Source: Atherinomorus stipes (taxonomy: Eukaryota > Chordata > Actinopteri > Atheriniformes > Atherinidae). From it: a stretch of 64,000 bases of DNA. Of this stretch, positions 23,238-34,500 are shown in pieces (within the stretch, counting starts at the first letter, position 1; every line of letters starts with the position of its first letter). A program made the position numbers and the translations under genes. The DNA lies in contig JALJCO010013434.1 in the NCBI GenBank assembly GCA_023101725.1, positions 558,001 to 622,000 of the forward strand, written 5' to 3'. The notes under the pieces are model-generated. The model did no database searches, had not been told where the DNA came from, and worked only from the letters and a program-made list of their open reading frames with translations.

Positions 23238-23270
23238 GGAGGGGGGCGGGGGGGGGGGGGGGGGGGGAGG
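23238..23270. repeat. poly(G) run
   Basis: About 33 bases, nearly all G, including twenty uninterrupted G. It is a strong G-quadruplex candidate on the + strand. Confidence 0.9.
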
Positions 23271-24289
23271 ATTTAGGTTTGTTTTTTGCAGCCCCAGAAC
23301 AAACCTAAATAAAACCAGATGATTTTTATTCAGTTGTGACATGTAAAGCCTTAAAACTGACAGCAGATAGAGTTAAATCTCAACTGTAAAACTACCTTCA
23401 GGTCAGCTGTGTGAAGCCAAAGTTGAGTACATGCAAACAGTATCGGCCTGCTGACACTGGTGTGCTGTGAATGTGAAAACATACAGAACGTGCATGCGAG
23501 TGTGTGTGAGTGTGTGTGCTGGTGGGCAGTCACCAGCCCTCTTGGGAGGAAGCGATCAATGATTGAGACCATAATGCACCTTTCTGTATTCGTGCTCACA
23601 TTCACGCTCATTGGCTGCTTTGGGGAGTTGTCACACACACACACAGCACACACTTCCACTTTTACACACACACACATTGTCACATGTTCGACAGCTCATC
23701 TCTCACACGTTCCCTTCCACTCCATCTTGTAGCTGTCTGGTCGATGGCCTCTCTCTGTGTCTCACTTCCCACTGCTTAGTGTTTGGCAGACTGCTCTGCT
23801 CTGGCGCTGTCTCTCCCTATGTTAATATAGTAGCTAACCTCCCTCTCCATAGCACTGCTACCAGACAGTCTCTATGTTGATATACTGAGGAAGAGTAGCA
23901 CTGCGCTGAGCAGCTTCTACCCGACTGACTCCAGAGAACTGAACGCTCTTCATCTTCAGCTCTGAGGATTCTGTTGGGACACTTGTTGTTACAGCCGCTT
24001 AAATCCTGACTCCTAAGCATCTCTTTAGTTTCACCTGCAGGTAAAACCACTTAAAACATAATCAATTTGTTTTTATTTATTTATTTTCTTTTGTATGGTC
24101 ATATTGTATCACTTATGAAGGCAATCTGCAGTCATTAGACACTGTGAGTCACACAGCAGAAAGAAATTATCACTAATTGGTGTGTGGAAATGATTACAGT
24201 AGAAACTTAATTTACTCCATGCCCCGGAAAAAAAGAAGGAACAAGGATTGAAAGGAGGGGGTATGAAAAAATAAAGGCATAATTACACA

Positions 24290-24950
24290 TCGCAAAAGTT
24301 AAAAGACTCAGTAGATGACCTCTGGCATCCTAATAAGAGAAGTGAGGAACTCTCTTAATTCACCTTAAATCATCTCACTCTTATTAGGAATTACACTGAG
24401 GACCACAGGAACTAAGCTGTAAAATTGAAATGTTATTAAAACTGCCTGAAAATTATCCAGAGCTTAATTTATTGAAAATTTTTTAAAAAAGAAAGAAAAG
24501 GAAGAGAGATAGATAAGCTTGATCAGATAGTTAAAAACCAGCTGAAAGGAATCATATTTGGGCATAAACATGCATTAAGATGTTTCGCTCTGAGTGTGTG
24601 TTTGGCAGTCAAGTAGACAGCCAAGTGACTCACCTCCTGCCAGAAAATGAAAGCATACAATTAACATCGCATCCCATCATCCTCAGCTGAGCGGGCAGGC
24701 TTGTAATTGGCTGGCTGACCAGCCTGCGTGGCTTCGGGTGGCAATTTATTCTGGGAGCCACGCAGTTTACCCTGGGCGGCTAACGGCCCCTGTGCCGTAA
24801 CCTGGCTGAGGCAGCAGGGACATCATTAACACTTCACTGGGCCTGCAGGACACACACCCATCATCCACTATACACCACCTACAGTCAGCAGCACACAGGG
24901 CAAATTGGGCGAATGGGGAAGAAATAATGATCATAATGTCAATGGAGCCA
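24290..24950. promoter_or_regulatory. Candidate conserved non-coding element(s)
   Basis: Two unique patches, about 24,290-24,430 (paired TCCTAATAAGAG and CTCTTATTAGGA words) and about 24,640-24,950 (CTTGTAATTGGCTGGCTG, ACATCATTAACACTTC). Both are rich in homeodomain-like cores and free of repeats. They are enhancer-like and lie 1.5-2 kb upstream of the candidate rnf220 5' exon. Confidence 0.32.
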
Positions 24951-26355
24951 CTTGTACAGAGTGTGTTCAATGATCAGCTGGCAAATGCGGCTATTTCTGG
25001 AATTTCTTCTTGAAAAAGTAGCCGCAGAGGGTTTGAGCAGCTTTTCTAACCTGAAGATGACTTTTTATGATCAATTCTGAATGAAACTGTGAATATTTTG
25101 ACCCTAAGCAGACCTGCTTTGGGAATCCGGTGACAGTGGGGGTGTGATGGCATGCGGTTGTCTAACCCCAAAACAATGTGTGAGCGAGAGAGGACTCTGT
25201 AAGTGGAGTAATGACCTTGCCTTGTCACAAGGAAGACATGTTACACTCTCCCATATTGGTCTGAGGGCAGCACTCTTACAGAGTCAGTCTGGACTCTCAT
25301 TTATGTGTCCATTTAAAGGTCTGCATCTGCTGTCTGGCTCTCCTCTTCTGCACCAACCGGCTGCCTTAAAGGTGTGAGAGGAGGAAGCTCTCATGGAACG
25401 CTCCACCACGCTTTAAGGAAGTAAGGAGCAGATGAACTGTTCAGGCTACGGTTACCTGCTGTCTTAGGAAATGTAGACAAGAGTCAATATTTATTTTTAT
25501 GTCTCAATTATCTGCTGTGTTTTCAGGCAGAATTAACACGGCGAGCCCCCTGCTCTCCTACAAGGAACCCTCTTCGTTGGTTCTTCTTCTTGGCTGTGAT
25601 ATTCCCAATTCACTCATTTCCCATCTCAGGACTATGTCTCGCTCTCTGATTACACACACACTGACACATGCACAAATGCACGCACACAGGCTCACAGCCA
25701 AATGGCTGTTCATTAAAGACAGGGACCTGAGGGGGAAGCAATCGTCTGAGAGACGGAAATTGCGTGTCACATTAGATTAGCGGTGTAAAGCCTCTGGATT
25801 GGCTCCGGGGAATAAGGAATTATTTCAATTACATTATTTCAAAAAGTCTTTAAGCAATACCAATACCGATAAAAACAAATTAAGAGTGATTTGGGCTGAT
25901 TTGTGGTGCTCTGAGCTGTGTTTCCTGACAATGTGCTAGAAATCAGATATGAATAATGCAGATATTACACTGTGTAATGTGTTGAAGTTGAAAGCAGATT
26001 ATCTGTGACAAATAACGCCATTGGTTTGCATTGTGTCTCATCAAAAGGGAATATTCCCAAGTGTCAGTCATGCAGGCTGGAGGGGGGTTCCTACAAGCTC
26101 AGTAAGCCACAGAGGAGAAGATAACTCATTCACCTGCCATACACAGTGATGCCAACTCAGAGTGCTGACTTTCGGTGAATTCAATATTGTAGCGCAACTC
26201 ATATTTGTGTGTTTGATGCAACCCTGCAAGTCTTAAAAGTCTGTTAAGTAGTTGTTATGGTTAAATGAATCACAGTGATCATAATGAGAGACTTTCATTA
26301 AAATGAAAACCACTTCTTAATGTTTTATTTGCTTTTTGACTCTATTTGACTGCAG

Positions 26356-26788
26356 GTGTCTCACCTTAAGCAGGAAACTGCATGTGTCCATCGACAGGCA
26401 GGTCTCAGGGGCAGAGCGCAGAGAGGGGGGAAGAGGCTACAGAGAAAGAGGGCAGGGTAAAGAGGAAGAGAGAGGGGGGGTTGTCACACGGAGCTCAAAG
26501 ACCAACAGAGGCAAACCGACCCGCCGCCAGTCCACTCATGGTGCCTTCAAGCTGCCCAGACACGCAGCGAACACGCATCTCTTATCTCCACGCATCTCTG
26601 CCTTAACTCCTGAACACTCGCAACATCTGGAGGAGGACCGGAAAAAGCCCACACTTTCTTCTTCTTCTTTTTCCTGCGCAACCGGGAGAAAGTGCCGCGT
26701 CCCTGAAATTAAGTAACTAGAAGTTGAAAGAGGAGCAGAGAGAAGGAGTTGGCCGCGAAATAAATCTCGCTTTGGGTACTTCATCACG
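26356..26788 (+). other. rnf220: Candidate rnf220 5' UTR exon
   Basis: A comparatively CpG- and purine-rich stretch ends at a strong donor, GTAAGT (26,789-26,794), and the next strong acceptor is just before the rnf220 start codon. Its left edge is uncertain. A good acceptor (TCTATTTGACTGCAG, ending at 26,355) would make it an internal 5' exon, or transcription may start within it. It contains upstream ATGs (for example at 26,382), which could dampen translation if retained. No coding role is proposed. Confidence 0.5.
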
Positions 26789-27900
26789 GTAAGTTCCGAC
26801 TGACGCTCCGCGATCACGCGACTGATTACTGCTTCATTTGCTTTAATTGCTTTAATTGGTGATGTGATTGCCATGTGTTGGTATGAGGCTGTATTTCTTT
26901 CTTTCTTTCTTTCTTTCTTTTTTTTTGTCTGTATTGACTTGCCTGCTCTCACGGGGCGAAATGAAGATTTAAATAAAACTTTTGGATTCGAAACCCCCTG
27001 ATGTAAAGAACGAACAAATCCTAATTTTTGAAAAGCGTAACAGGGTCAGACTTGGACCCCTTTCAGCATTCATGAGTAAGAAATAAAATGTTTGGCTTTG
27101 CAAAATTAGCTACACTTTGTCGCCGCACACTTTTGTCAAAGTGTTTAAATCCATCAATATTTTGTCTGTATAATTTATCTTTTACCTTCGTACAAACTTT
27201 CAGAAAAAAAGACTTACTTAAGTGGGAAAATAAAAAGTTACGGCCTTTTAAAATGCCATTTTCAGGCTGTAAACGGAGATCTAGAATGCACTGTATTAAC
27301 AATGAAATCTTTTTATCTAGTCTAACTCATAACTATGTTTAACTGCTTGACTAGCAATAAATTGCGGAATTGATAAAAAAAAGTAGACATTTATTTTCTA
27401 CATTATTCCATTAAAAAAAATGCAGCACCCACTTCAATATACAATCCATTTTTTTATACTTTAATTATTTTTTTATAAATAGTCAAGTTGATTTGTTTCA
27501 CGAATGAAACAAAAAAAAAATCCTTTGTTTCTGAACGTGTTGGTAAATTTTGTCCTCATCTCATTGCTTAGACCTCACTATTAAGTCAACATTTCAGGCT
27601 CCGTCTATGTGTGTGTTTTATTGGCAGTTTATTCCGTCGTAATTATTTACAGGCTCAGTAGGCCTCCTCCAACCCCTTTTTTGTTGAAATTAGTCCAAAG
27701 CTGTGATTGTAAAAATCCCTCCAGGATTGCAACTGGTGTGTTTCACATGATAAAAAGATTTTGGCGTTGGGGTTCATACAAAAAAGTTTCCTGTAAAATA
27801 AAAATGAATCATTTTCTATTTTCGTCTAAATCAAACACAGATCAGATTATTACATCCAGTATTTAGTAACTTCTTGATTCTGTGTCCTCTCTCACCTCAG
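26789..27900 (+). other. rnf220: rnf220 intron between the 5' UTR exon and the first coding exon
   Basis: Intron of 1,112 bases running from GTAAGT to the acceptor TCTCTCACCTCAG at 27,900. AT-rich. Nothing else was recognised apart from the TTTC repeat. Confidence 0.5.
26894..26926. repeat. (TTTC)n microsatellite
   Basis: About 33 bases of TTTC repeat just inside the intron after the candidate 5' UTR exon. Confidence 0.9.
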
Positions 27901-27920
27901 AACCAGCAGCAGGGAGGCAA

Positions 27921-28500
27921 ATGGACCTCCACCGCCCCTTCAAGATGGACAGCCCCTCCTACCTGCCAACTCCACTGGCCTCTCCTGCCCTGATGGTCCT
28001 GGCCTCCACTGCTGAGGCCGGTCGAGATGCCTCAGTCCCTTGCCAGGCGCCCAGGCCCTTTGGTGTCCCTGCCTCCGTGGAGAAGGACCTCCACCTCCCT
28101 TTCCCCTCAGCCTCCTACACTTTCACCTCCATGTATCAACGCCAGGGCCCCATGTCGGGCACTTTTCCATCACGAGACTTCCCAGCTTCCCTGCTCCACC
28201 TGCACCCTCAGTTCACCCCACCAAACCTGGACTGCTCCACCTTGAGCATGCTGAACCACAGCGGGGTGGGTGCCTTCCGACCTTTCTCCTCCCCGCAAGA
28301 TGAGAGGGAGTCTGGGGGCTACCAGTCAGCTTTCACCCCTGCTAAGAGGCTGAAAAGCTGCTTCCCAGAGGTGGAAGGGAAGGAGTTCGACTTTGGCTCG
28401 CTGAAAGCTGGTGAAGAGACGGGGAGAAAGTTGTTCTCCATGTCCGGCCTGCTGTCTGATGGCGAGGCTTCTCTCAGTCCGGAGGAGCGCAAAGAGCACA
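27921..28500 (+). CDS. rnf220: rnf220 first coding exon (residues 1-193)
   Basis: The ATG at 27,921 lies 20 bases after the acceptor at 27,900, in the context GGCAAATGG, and is the first ATG of the exon. The exon encodes the conserved disordered N-terminus (LASPALMVLASTAEA, DFPASLLHLHPQFTPPNLDC, SMLNHSGVGAFRPF, YQSAFTPAKRLK). It ends one base into a codon at GTGAGT (28,501). An ORF reads on to 28,538, but that part is intron. Confidence 0.95.
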
Positions 28501-31500
28501 GTGAGTACACACTCCGCATAGAGAGACACTTCAGATAGATTTGTTGTTTTTCTTTTGTTTATGTGTATAAAAATGTACAGCTCTCCATGCACATATCTAA
28601 ACACTCACCTCACATCTTCAAAAAATGCAGAGAACAGCACTGAATGTAATCTTGCTTCCTCTGACATGACATGAACAATGAGATTAACATTTCTACAACA
28701 GCTGCATTGACTAAAGGTGACAAATTGAAAGGAGCTTTCTGGAGTAAATCTGAGAATATCTTTCCTTTCACACTCCATCGTCTAGATGGGCAAAGTGTTT
28801 ACAGCGGCTGCCTGTGTCTGACTTTGACACAAGTAAATTGAATGGTGACACTTATTCAGCTTAGTGATCATTAGCCACATATGACCATTAGGCCTATTGG
28901 AAGTCAGACTTTTCTTGGTGGCTGAGGAACACAAATACATTGAAGCATATGGAGGGTTGACATAGGAGAGTTGGAACGAATGACACCCTGTCAGAGATAA
29001 CGAGGTGGCAGAGATAGAGAGGAAGGGATGGAGGAGGATACAGAAAAAGAGAGGCAGAGAGCGAGAAAGAGAGAGACGCTGCGATGCGCCTCAGCTTGAG
29101 CTTCCCAACGACAACCCTCAGCTCAATATGGCCGCCCACACCAGCCGTCTGATTTGTTGACAAATGAGTGGGAGAGGTGTCAGTCAGCACGCCGCGGAGG
29201 GAGAGACGCTCCTCATTACTCCCGGGGATAATTGCCCGACGACGCGGGGGCACAACACTCGCCTCAGAGAGAGACGGGAGGGAGTGAGTCAGGGAGGCGA
29301 TGCTAGGCATGATGGGAAATCAAAACCCCCTCAGCGGCGGTCGCCAAGGGGAGCGCCTGACAGATGAAAGGGACCAGAGGAAGACAGAAAGAGAGAGGAG
29401 AGAGAGCACCTAAAGGCTCCGCAGATCAGAGGGGGACACCATCGAAAATAATGACAATGAGAAGGGCTGAGGGGGGGTTAGAGCTGGAAGGGGGGTGCTG
29501 ATGCTCGCTCTCATACACAGCACCTAAAGGAAACTTTCATCCCACACATAAAGGGCGGGAGCAGGGACGAGTTTTCTTAAGAAAAGTTTGGATTGTTCGT
29601 AGTGTGTGTCACTTTGCATATGTGCATGTGTGTGTTGAAACTTGCTGATTTTGTTGCTGCTCGGTGGCTGAGTGACAGGGCCAGGGAGGCGGAGTGGCAG
29701 CCAGGAATCTCAATATGGAATTTTAATAAGGACAGGAAAAGAAAGGATGCCAGCATGTTGGTGTGAGAGGTGTGTCTGTCTGACAGTGTTTGCTCTGTGC
29801 GCTTGTGCATGTGTGCTCACCTCCTGATTTTGGGAATCTCATTTGGGGAATGTTGACAAGGACAAAAGACAGGGTGGAATAGAACATAGAGCCCATCCCT
29901 CGTCCAAAAGAACAGAAAAAGGGGGGTGGGGGGTGGGGATTCAAACACATTGGAAGCTGCTTTTCCAGCTTTATCCAATTAGATTGGAGCTCAGGCAAAC
30001 TAAGAGCTTTAATGCAATTGAGCTCTCGACACTTTTCTAAGTCTGACATGCACTTGTTCCTCTTGACTGGGTAACAGACAGTCACTTCAGGACCAAAAGT
30101 CTTAAGTGTTAAGCTGGAAATCTTCTTTGAGTGTGAGAGTGTCTACTGCTCACATACAGCAGTAACAATGGTAGCAGAGATTCTCACTCAACTGCAAACT
30201 AGATCTAGATGTAATTCCGTTTATATTACTTTTAAAGTTTTCTTCATTAGTGAAATTACTGTCTGTGGAGTTTGCAATGGTTTATTCCTGGTAGTGTTGT
30301 ACAGCAAAGCACTCCCTTTAGAAGTAGAATCATGGACATGAACTTTTGGAATGGATCAGACATGAAGAAGAGAACTAAATTTAAGTTGTGACATTTAGAG
30401 TCTGCTTCTTGTGATTAAAATAAAACTTTTTCAAGAGAACATCCTTTATACTTTCTGAGACTCTCCAAACACTTTAAAATCGAACTTTTCCGGCTACAAA
30501 CAACATGCATGGCACCAAGCTCAAACCGCCTTATGTGTCATCAGCAGTGGCCGCTTGCTTCTGTCCATTTTGTGTCTCTCCTCTGTCAATGTTCCCTCCC
30601 AGACTTGTCTCTGTTTTTATCAGGGAAGGTCTGAGATGCTCGGCGTGCTCTGACAGCTGTTCAAACAGCCACGCTCGCTTTCAAAGGGCAGATGTCTTCA
30701 CTGGAGCGAGTCATGCTTATTTTCCTCAGGGAGATGCTTTCCGCCGCAGGCCTGAGCTGGAACGAAAATGCTTCTTTACCAGAAACACGAGTTGGGAAAC
30801 TGGAGGAGTTGAGTGGCAAAAAACACGCTGTGGCCAGAAGCTGTGTGTAAATGTGTGTGTGCATCTGCAACTCACAGCGGAGGCAAAGCTAAGTGAGCGC
30901 TGCGATAACTGGAGCCAGATGTTTGAGAGCCCCTTGTGCTGTGATGCGGCACCTAAACATCCAGCGGGTGGATGCGGCTGTCAGGAAAGGGACGAGCCTA
31001 ACCTACGGAGGACACAGAGAGATCCGATAAAGATGAGCTAATTAACAGCATCAGATAGTGAACCAGAGTTTTAACTCATTTACTACAGCTTGTTCCTTTT
31101 CTCTAAAGAAAATGATCGCGTTGGCCTGCAGTTTAACACAAGCTCTTTCATGCAGCGCAGCATTAAAGTCTGTGGCTGGGAAATTACATCAAAAATGAGA
31201 CTTTTCTAACAAGCGTGATCCAACTGAACACATCAAACACGGAGAAGGAAATGATTACAAATAGAAGTTTTTTACAAATTTGAAAATATTTTACATATCA
31301 ATAAAACAAGACTGAAACCAGAAAAGTCTCTTAAACCCTCAGCTGATGACTTCTCTGACTGGTGTTGGAAGTTTAAAAGAAGTCCTTTCCAGTAGGGAAA
31401 CATTTAATGGTGACACGCAGTGGAGATTAACCACCAGGTGTGCTCAGTGTTTAAGTGTCCTCCACGGTGGTTTATTCATGGGTTGCTGGCGCAGTTTGGA

Positions 31501-34500
31501 CAGAATCAATATTACACAGATTCATGTTGGATTTGGTGAAGTTTGATGTCATTCCAGACATACTGGTTACACTGGTTTGCTGCTTGGATATTAAGGACAC
31601 CAGTGCTGTTTTAACCTACCTTTCCTGTTTGTTCAGGCGGGTGACAGTTGCAGAATTATCCCATACAACTGCAGGAGTTGATGATTATAGAGCTATTAAT
31701 TTGTGTATTGTGCTCATGAAATTTACAGTTTATATCAAAATTGCTCTGCCACATACACACACACACATGCTGGACCTCTCACTGAGGACAGGAGACTTAT
31801 TTGATGACAGGGAGGGTCTCTGGCTGTATTTAGTGTGTAACTGTCGTGGATGGCTTCTGGTATTGAGCGAAGCTTCCTGTTGAAAGACAGTGTTTACATC
31901 CCCCTACCAGACCACAAGAGATCAATAGCAACCACTCGATGCTCATGCATACACATATAGTATCTGCGGCTTGCTATTATTCCCAGTGTGTACGCAGCTT
32001 ATCAGGAGGGCTGGAATATGCTCCCAACAGTCACGCTCACCGTATGCAAATGCCTGCACTAGTTTTATATGCTGAGTTTATATTTGCTTTTGTATTTTGG
32101 GGGGCATGTTGTGAACAAAGTTTATTGAGCTAGTGGTAGAGGTGTAAAGCTTGAGGTGGTAAATGGAAGAAGAAGCATTTCATATCAAAAAGACATCCTA
32201 ATTGATAAAAACGCTCATTTTCAGAAGGGAGAGTCGCACACTGCAGCTACAGCCATGTTCTTTTAGCTTCTAAACCTGCGTCGTTCCAAATAAAGCACCA
32301 TCTGCAGCCGACTCTCTCCCTGACCACACTGGTTGCCTTGCTTGATTCGAAGCACTCGGGGAGGAAGCATTACAATATTAATGGTGGTTGTGTTTGATGT
32401 GAGAGCACGCCGTGGTTGACTGTTCCCCCTCCTGTTGTGATGGTAGTTTGTTCTCCTAATGTTCTCCTAAGTAAAAGAGGCTTTCATCCTGGCAGGAGGG
32501 GAAAGTCTTCTCAGCTTTTTTTTTTAACCCCCTTCCCTCCATCCTCTAAGGGCTGGAAAGAGGGAATGTGGATTTTCTTCATGTATTTAGATTTACATGT
32601 TGACTGTGTGGTCTTAAATGTGCTTTGTGAATGAGCAGCAACTGTGTGTGTTTTTGCTGCCAAGCATCTTCAAAAGTTGCACAGTGCCAGGCTGTGGGAC
32701 CACACTGCTCGTCAGAGACAGACAGGACTTCTATAAGTCTGGCAGGAGGCTTTTACAGTAGCAAAGGGAAATGTTTTTCTCCTGTGGTGACCATCAGCAC
32801 CTGTTTGACGGTCAACCGAATGTTCTGCCGTAACCTGAGTCGTGGTGGCACATCTTTGTCATTTTGTAGCTGCTGCATCTGTCTTCTTCTCCCACATGAG
32901 CAGGAAGGCTGGAGTAAGCCTCGAGAAACAGAAACAGGGAGACGGAAAAAAGAAGAAAGAGGGTTATAATGAGCGCAAGGCCCAAGGGTTGTTAAAACAA
33001 CAGCCCTGTTTTAACAGAGGCCATCTTTCCCTCTCTCCGTTTTCCCCTCTTTCTACTTTTCTCTCTGCGCACCTGATCGACCTGCATCATAGCTGCCTCT
33101 GATCTCACATCAAAGGCACGGTTTGTAAATGTGTGTATCTGAGTGTGTGTGTGTGTGTGCATAGAAAGGCTTGGGGTGAAGGCAGTATTTCTGTAGATTG
33201 AATCCCATGTTTGTCAGAAGTAGAACACACACACACACACATGAACTCACATCCTCCGTCTTGTCCCCGGAGCCTAACAAATCAGTCAGGCAGATAGAGA
33301 GGGCAGGAAGGCCAAATTCTGGGGTTAAACACATGCCGCTGAGGAGCAGCACAAACAGACAGCGAGACCACACCAATTCTGCATGCTTGGCTGGGAGACA
33401 AGAACCTACATATGCAATATATGCTATACAGTATGTGTGTGATGTTTTGTATATGCCTTGTGTCACACACAGACCTCATTACAGCATGTCAGTTGGGCTT
33501 GTTGCGAGTCTTCCAGCTGTGGTGGAGCTTAACAAAAGCCAATATGCCAAAAGCATGTGAGGCGTGATAGTTTTACCTCCTGAAAACATGACTTTCTGAC
33601 ATCATTTAGTGGCTTCGTAAGCAGGATTGACAGCCCTTGTTGGTTGTCAAATGTGCCATTTTTTTGTCAATTTTAGATATTTGAATAAAAGGACGAGCTC
33701 TTTGGGGAGTTGCAAAGTGGCTTATATAGTAAGCGTGCACTAACATTGTGAATCCTGACTGACGCGTGCCTGGACAAACTGTATATTTCACACACCTTGA
33801 ATGCAGCTGTTTATATTGTTGGATTTCTAAGAGAAAATTTAATGTCACGTCATCTCAGTTCATTATGGGAATTTTTGCATTAGTTGTATTACATGAACGC
33901 CACACTCTAACATGGAGTGATTTCATACAGACAGAGTTCAAACATGCAGGAAGCTGAACAGATTATTTACACATTCACCCTAAAGACCCTCTGATCAATT
34001 GAGCTACTTCCAGTGGCGATTAACTGTTTGGCGAGCTCCCATCACTGCCTATGTACCTCTGCTTTAAAGGTCAGAGTTTGCCAAGATTGACCCCTCACCC
34101 CGCTGTGTCAGGGTGTAAACACTCCCCCAATTCTCCTCAGAGAATAGCAATGGGTCTGAGCCATAAATCACAGCTCTGATAATTGGTAGGAAAACAGCAG
34201 TCCAGCAGTATATAACCTTTTACGTGTCGTCTCAACTCTTTATTATGGTGCTAATGAGTGGCCGTGGATCAGGGTTAGAGCCGCAAGCAAATAGGATGGA
34301 GGGAGGGGTTTCACCACAGTAAAATGAAGGCAACTTGCTCCTTACACAGACATGCACACTCGCACTGGCAACAGACACCCATATTAACACAAACATGGGA
34401 ATTCAGCATCCACTCCACACACCAGAGGGCAAGCAGGCACTCTGATACACACAGGAAGGCTCTCATGCCGAATTTATGCGCGTATGCAAACATTCCCTCA

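Larger units (their letters stand above)
20148..26355. other. Intergenic region directly upstream of rnf220
   Basis: About 6.2 kb with no recognisable gene. It holds A/T runs at 20,440-20,520, a CA repeat at 21,190-21,224, a G-run at 23,238-23,270, and regulatory-looking patches at 21,220-21,580 and 24,290-24,950. The remaining ORFs have no recognised domain. Confidence 0.5.

Noticed and set aside
26336..26716. 126-codon ORF in the candidate rnf220 5' exon as a protein
   Set aside because: Arg/Glu/Gly-rich low-complexity reading of a purine-rich 5' UTR. The true start at 27,921 gives the family N-terminus.
30505..31041. 178-codon ORF in the rnf220 intron
   Set aside because: Cys-rich but without recognisable motif or splice context; probably chance openness.
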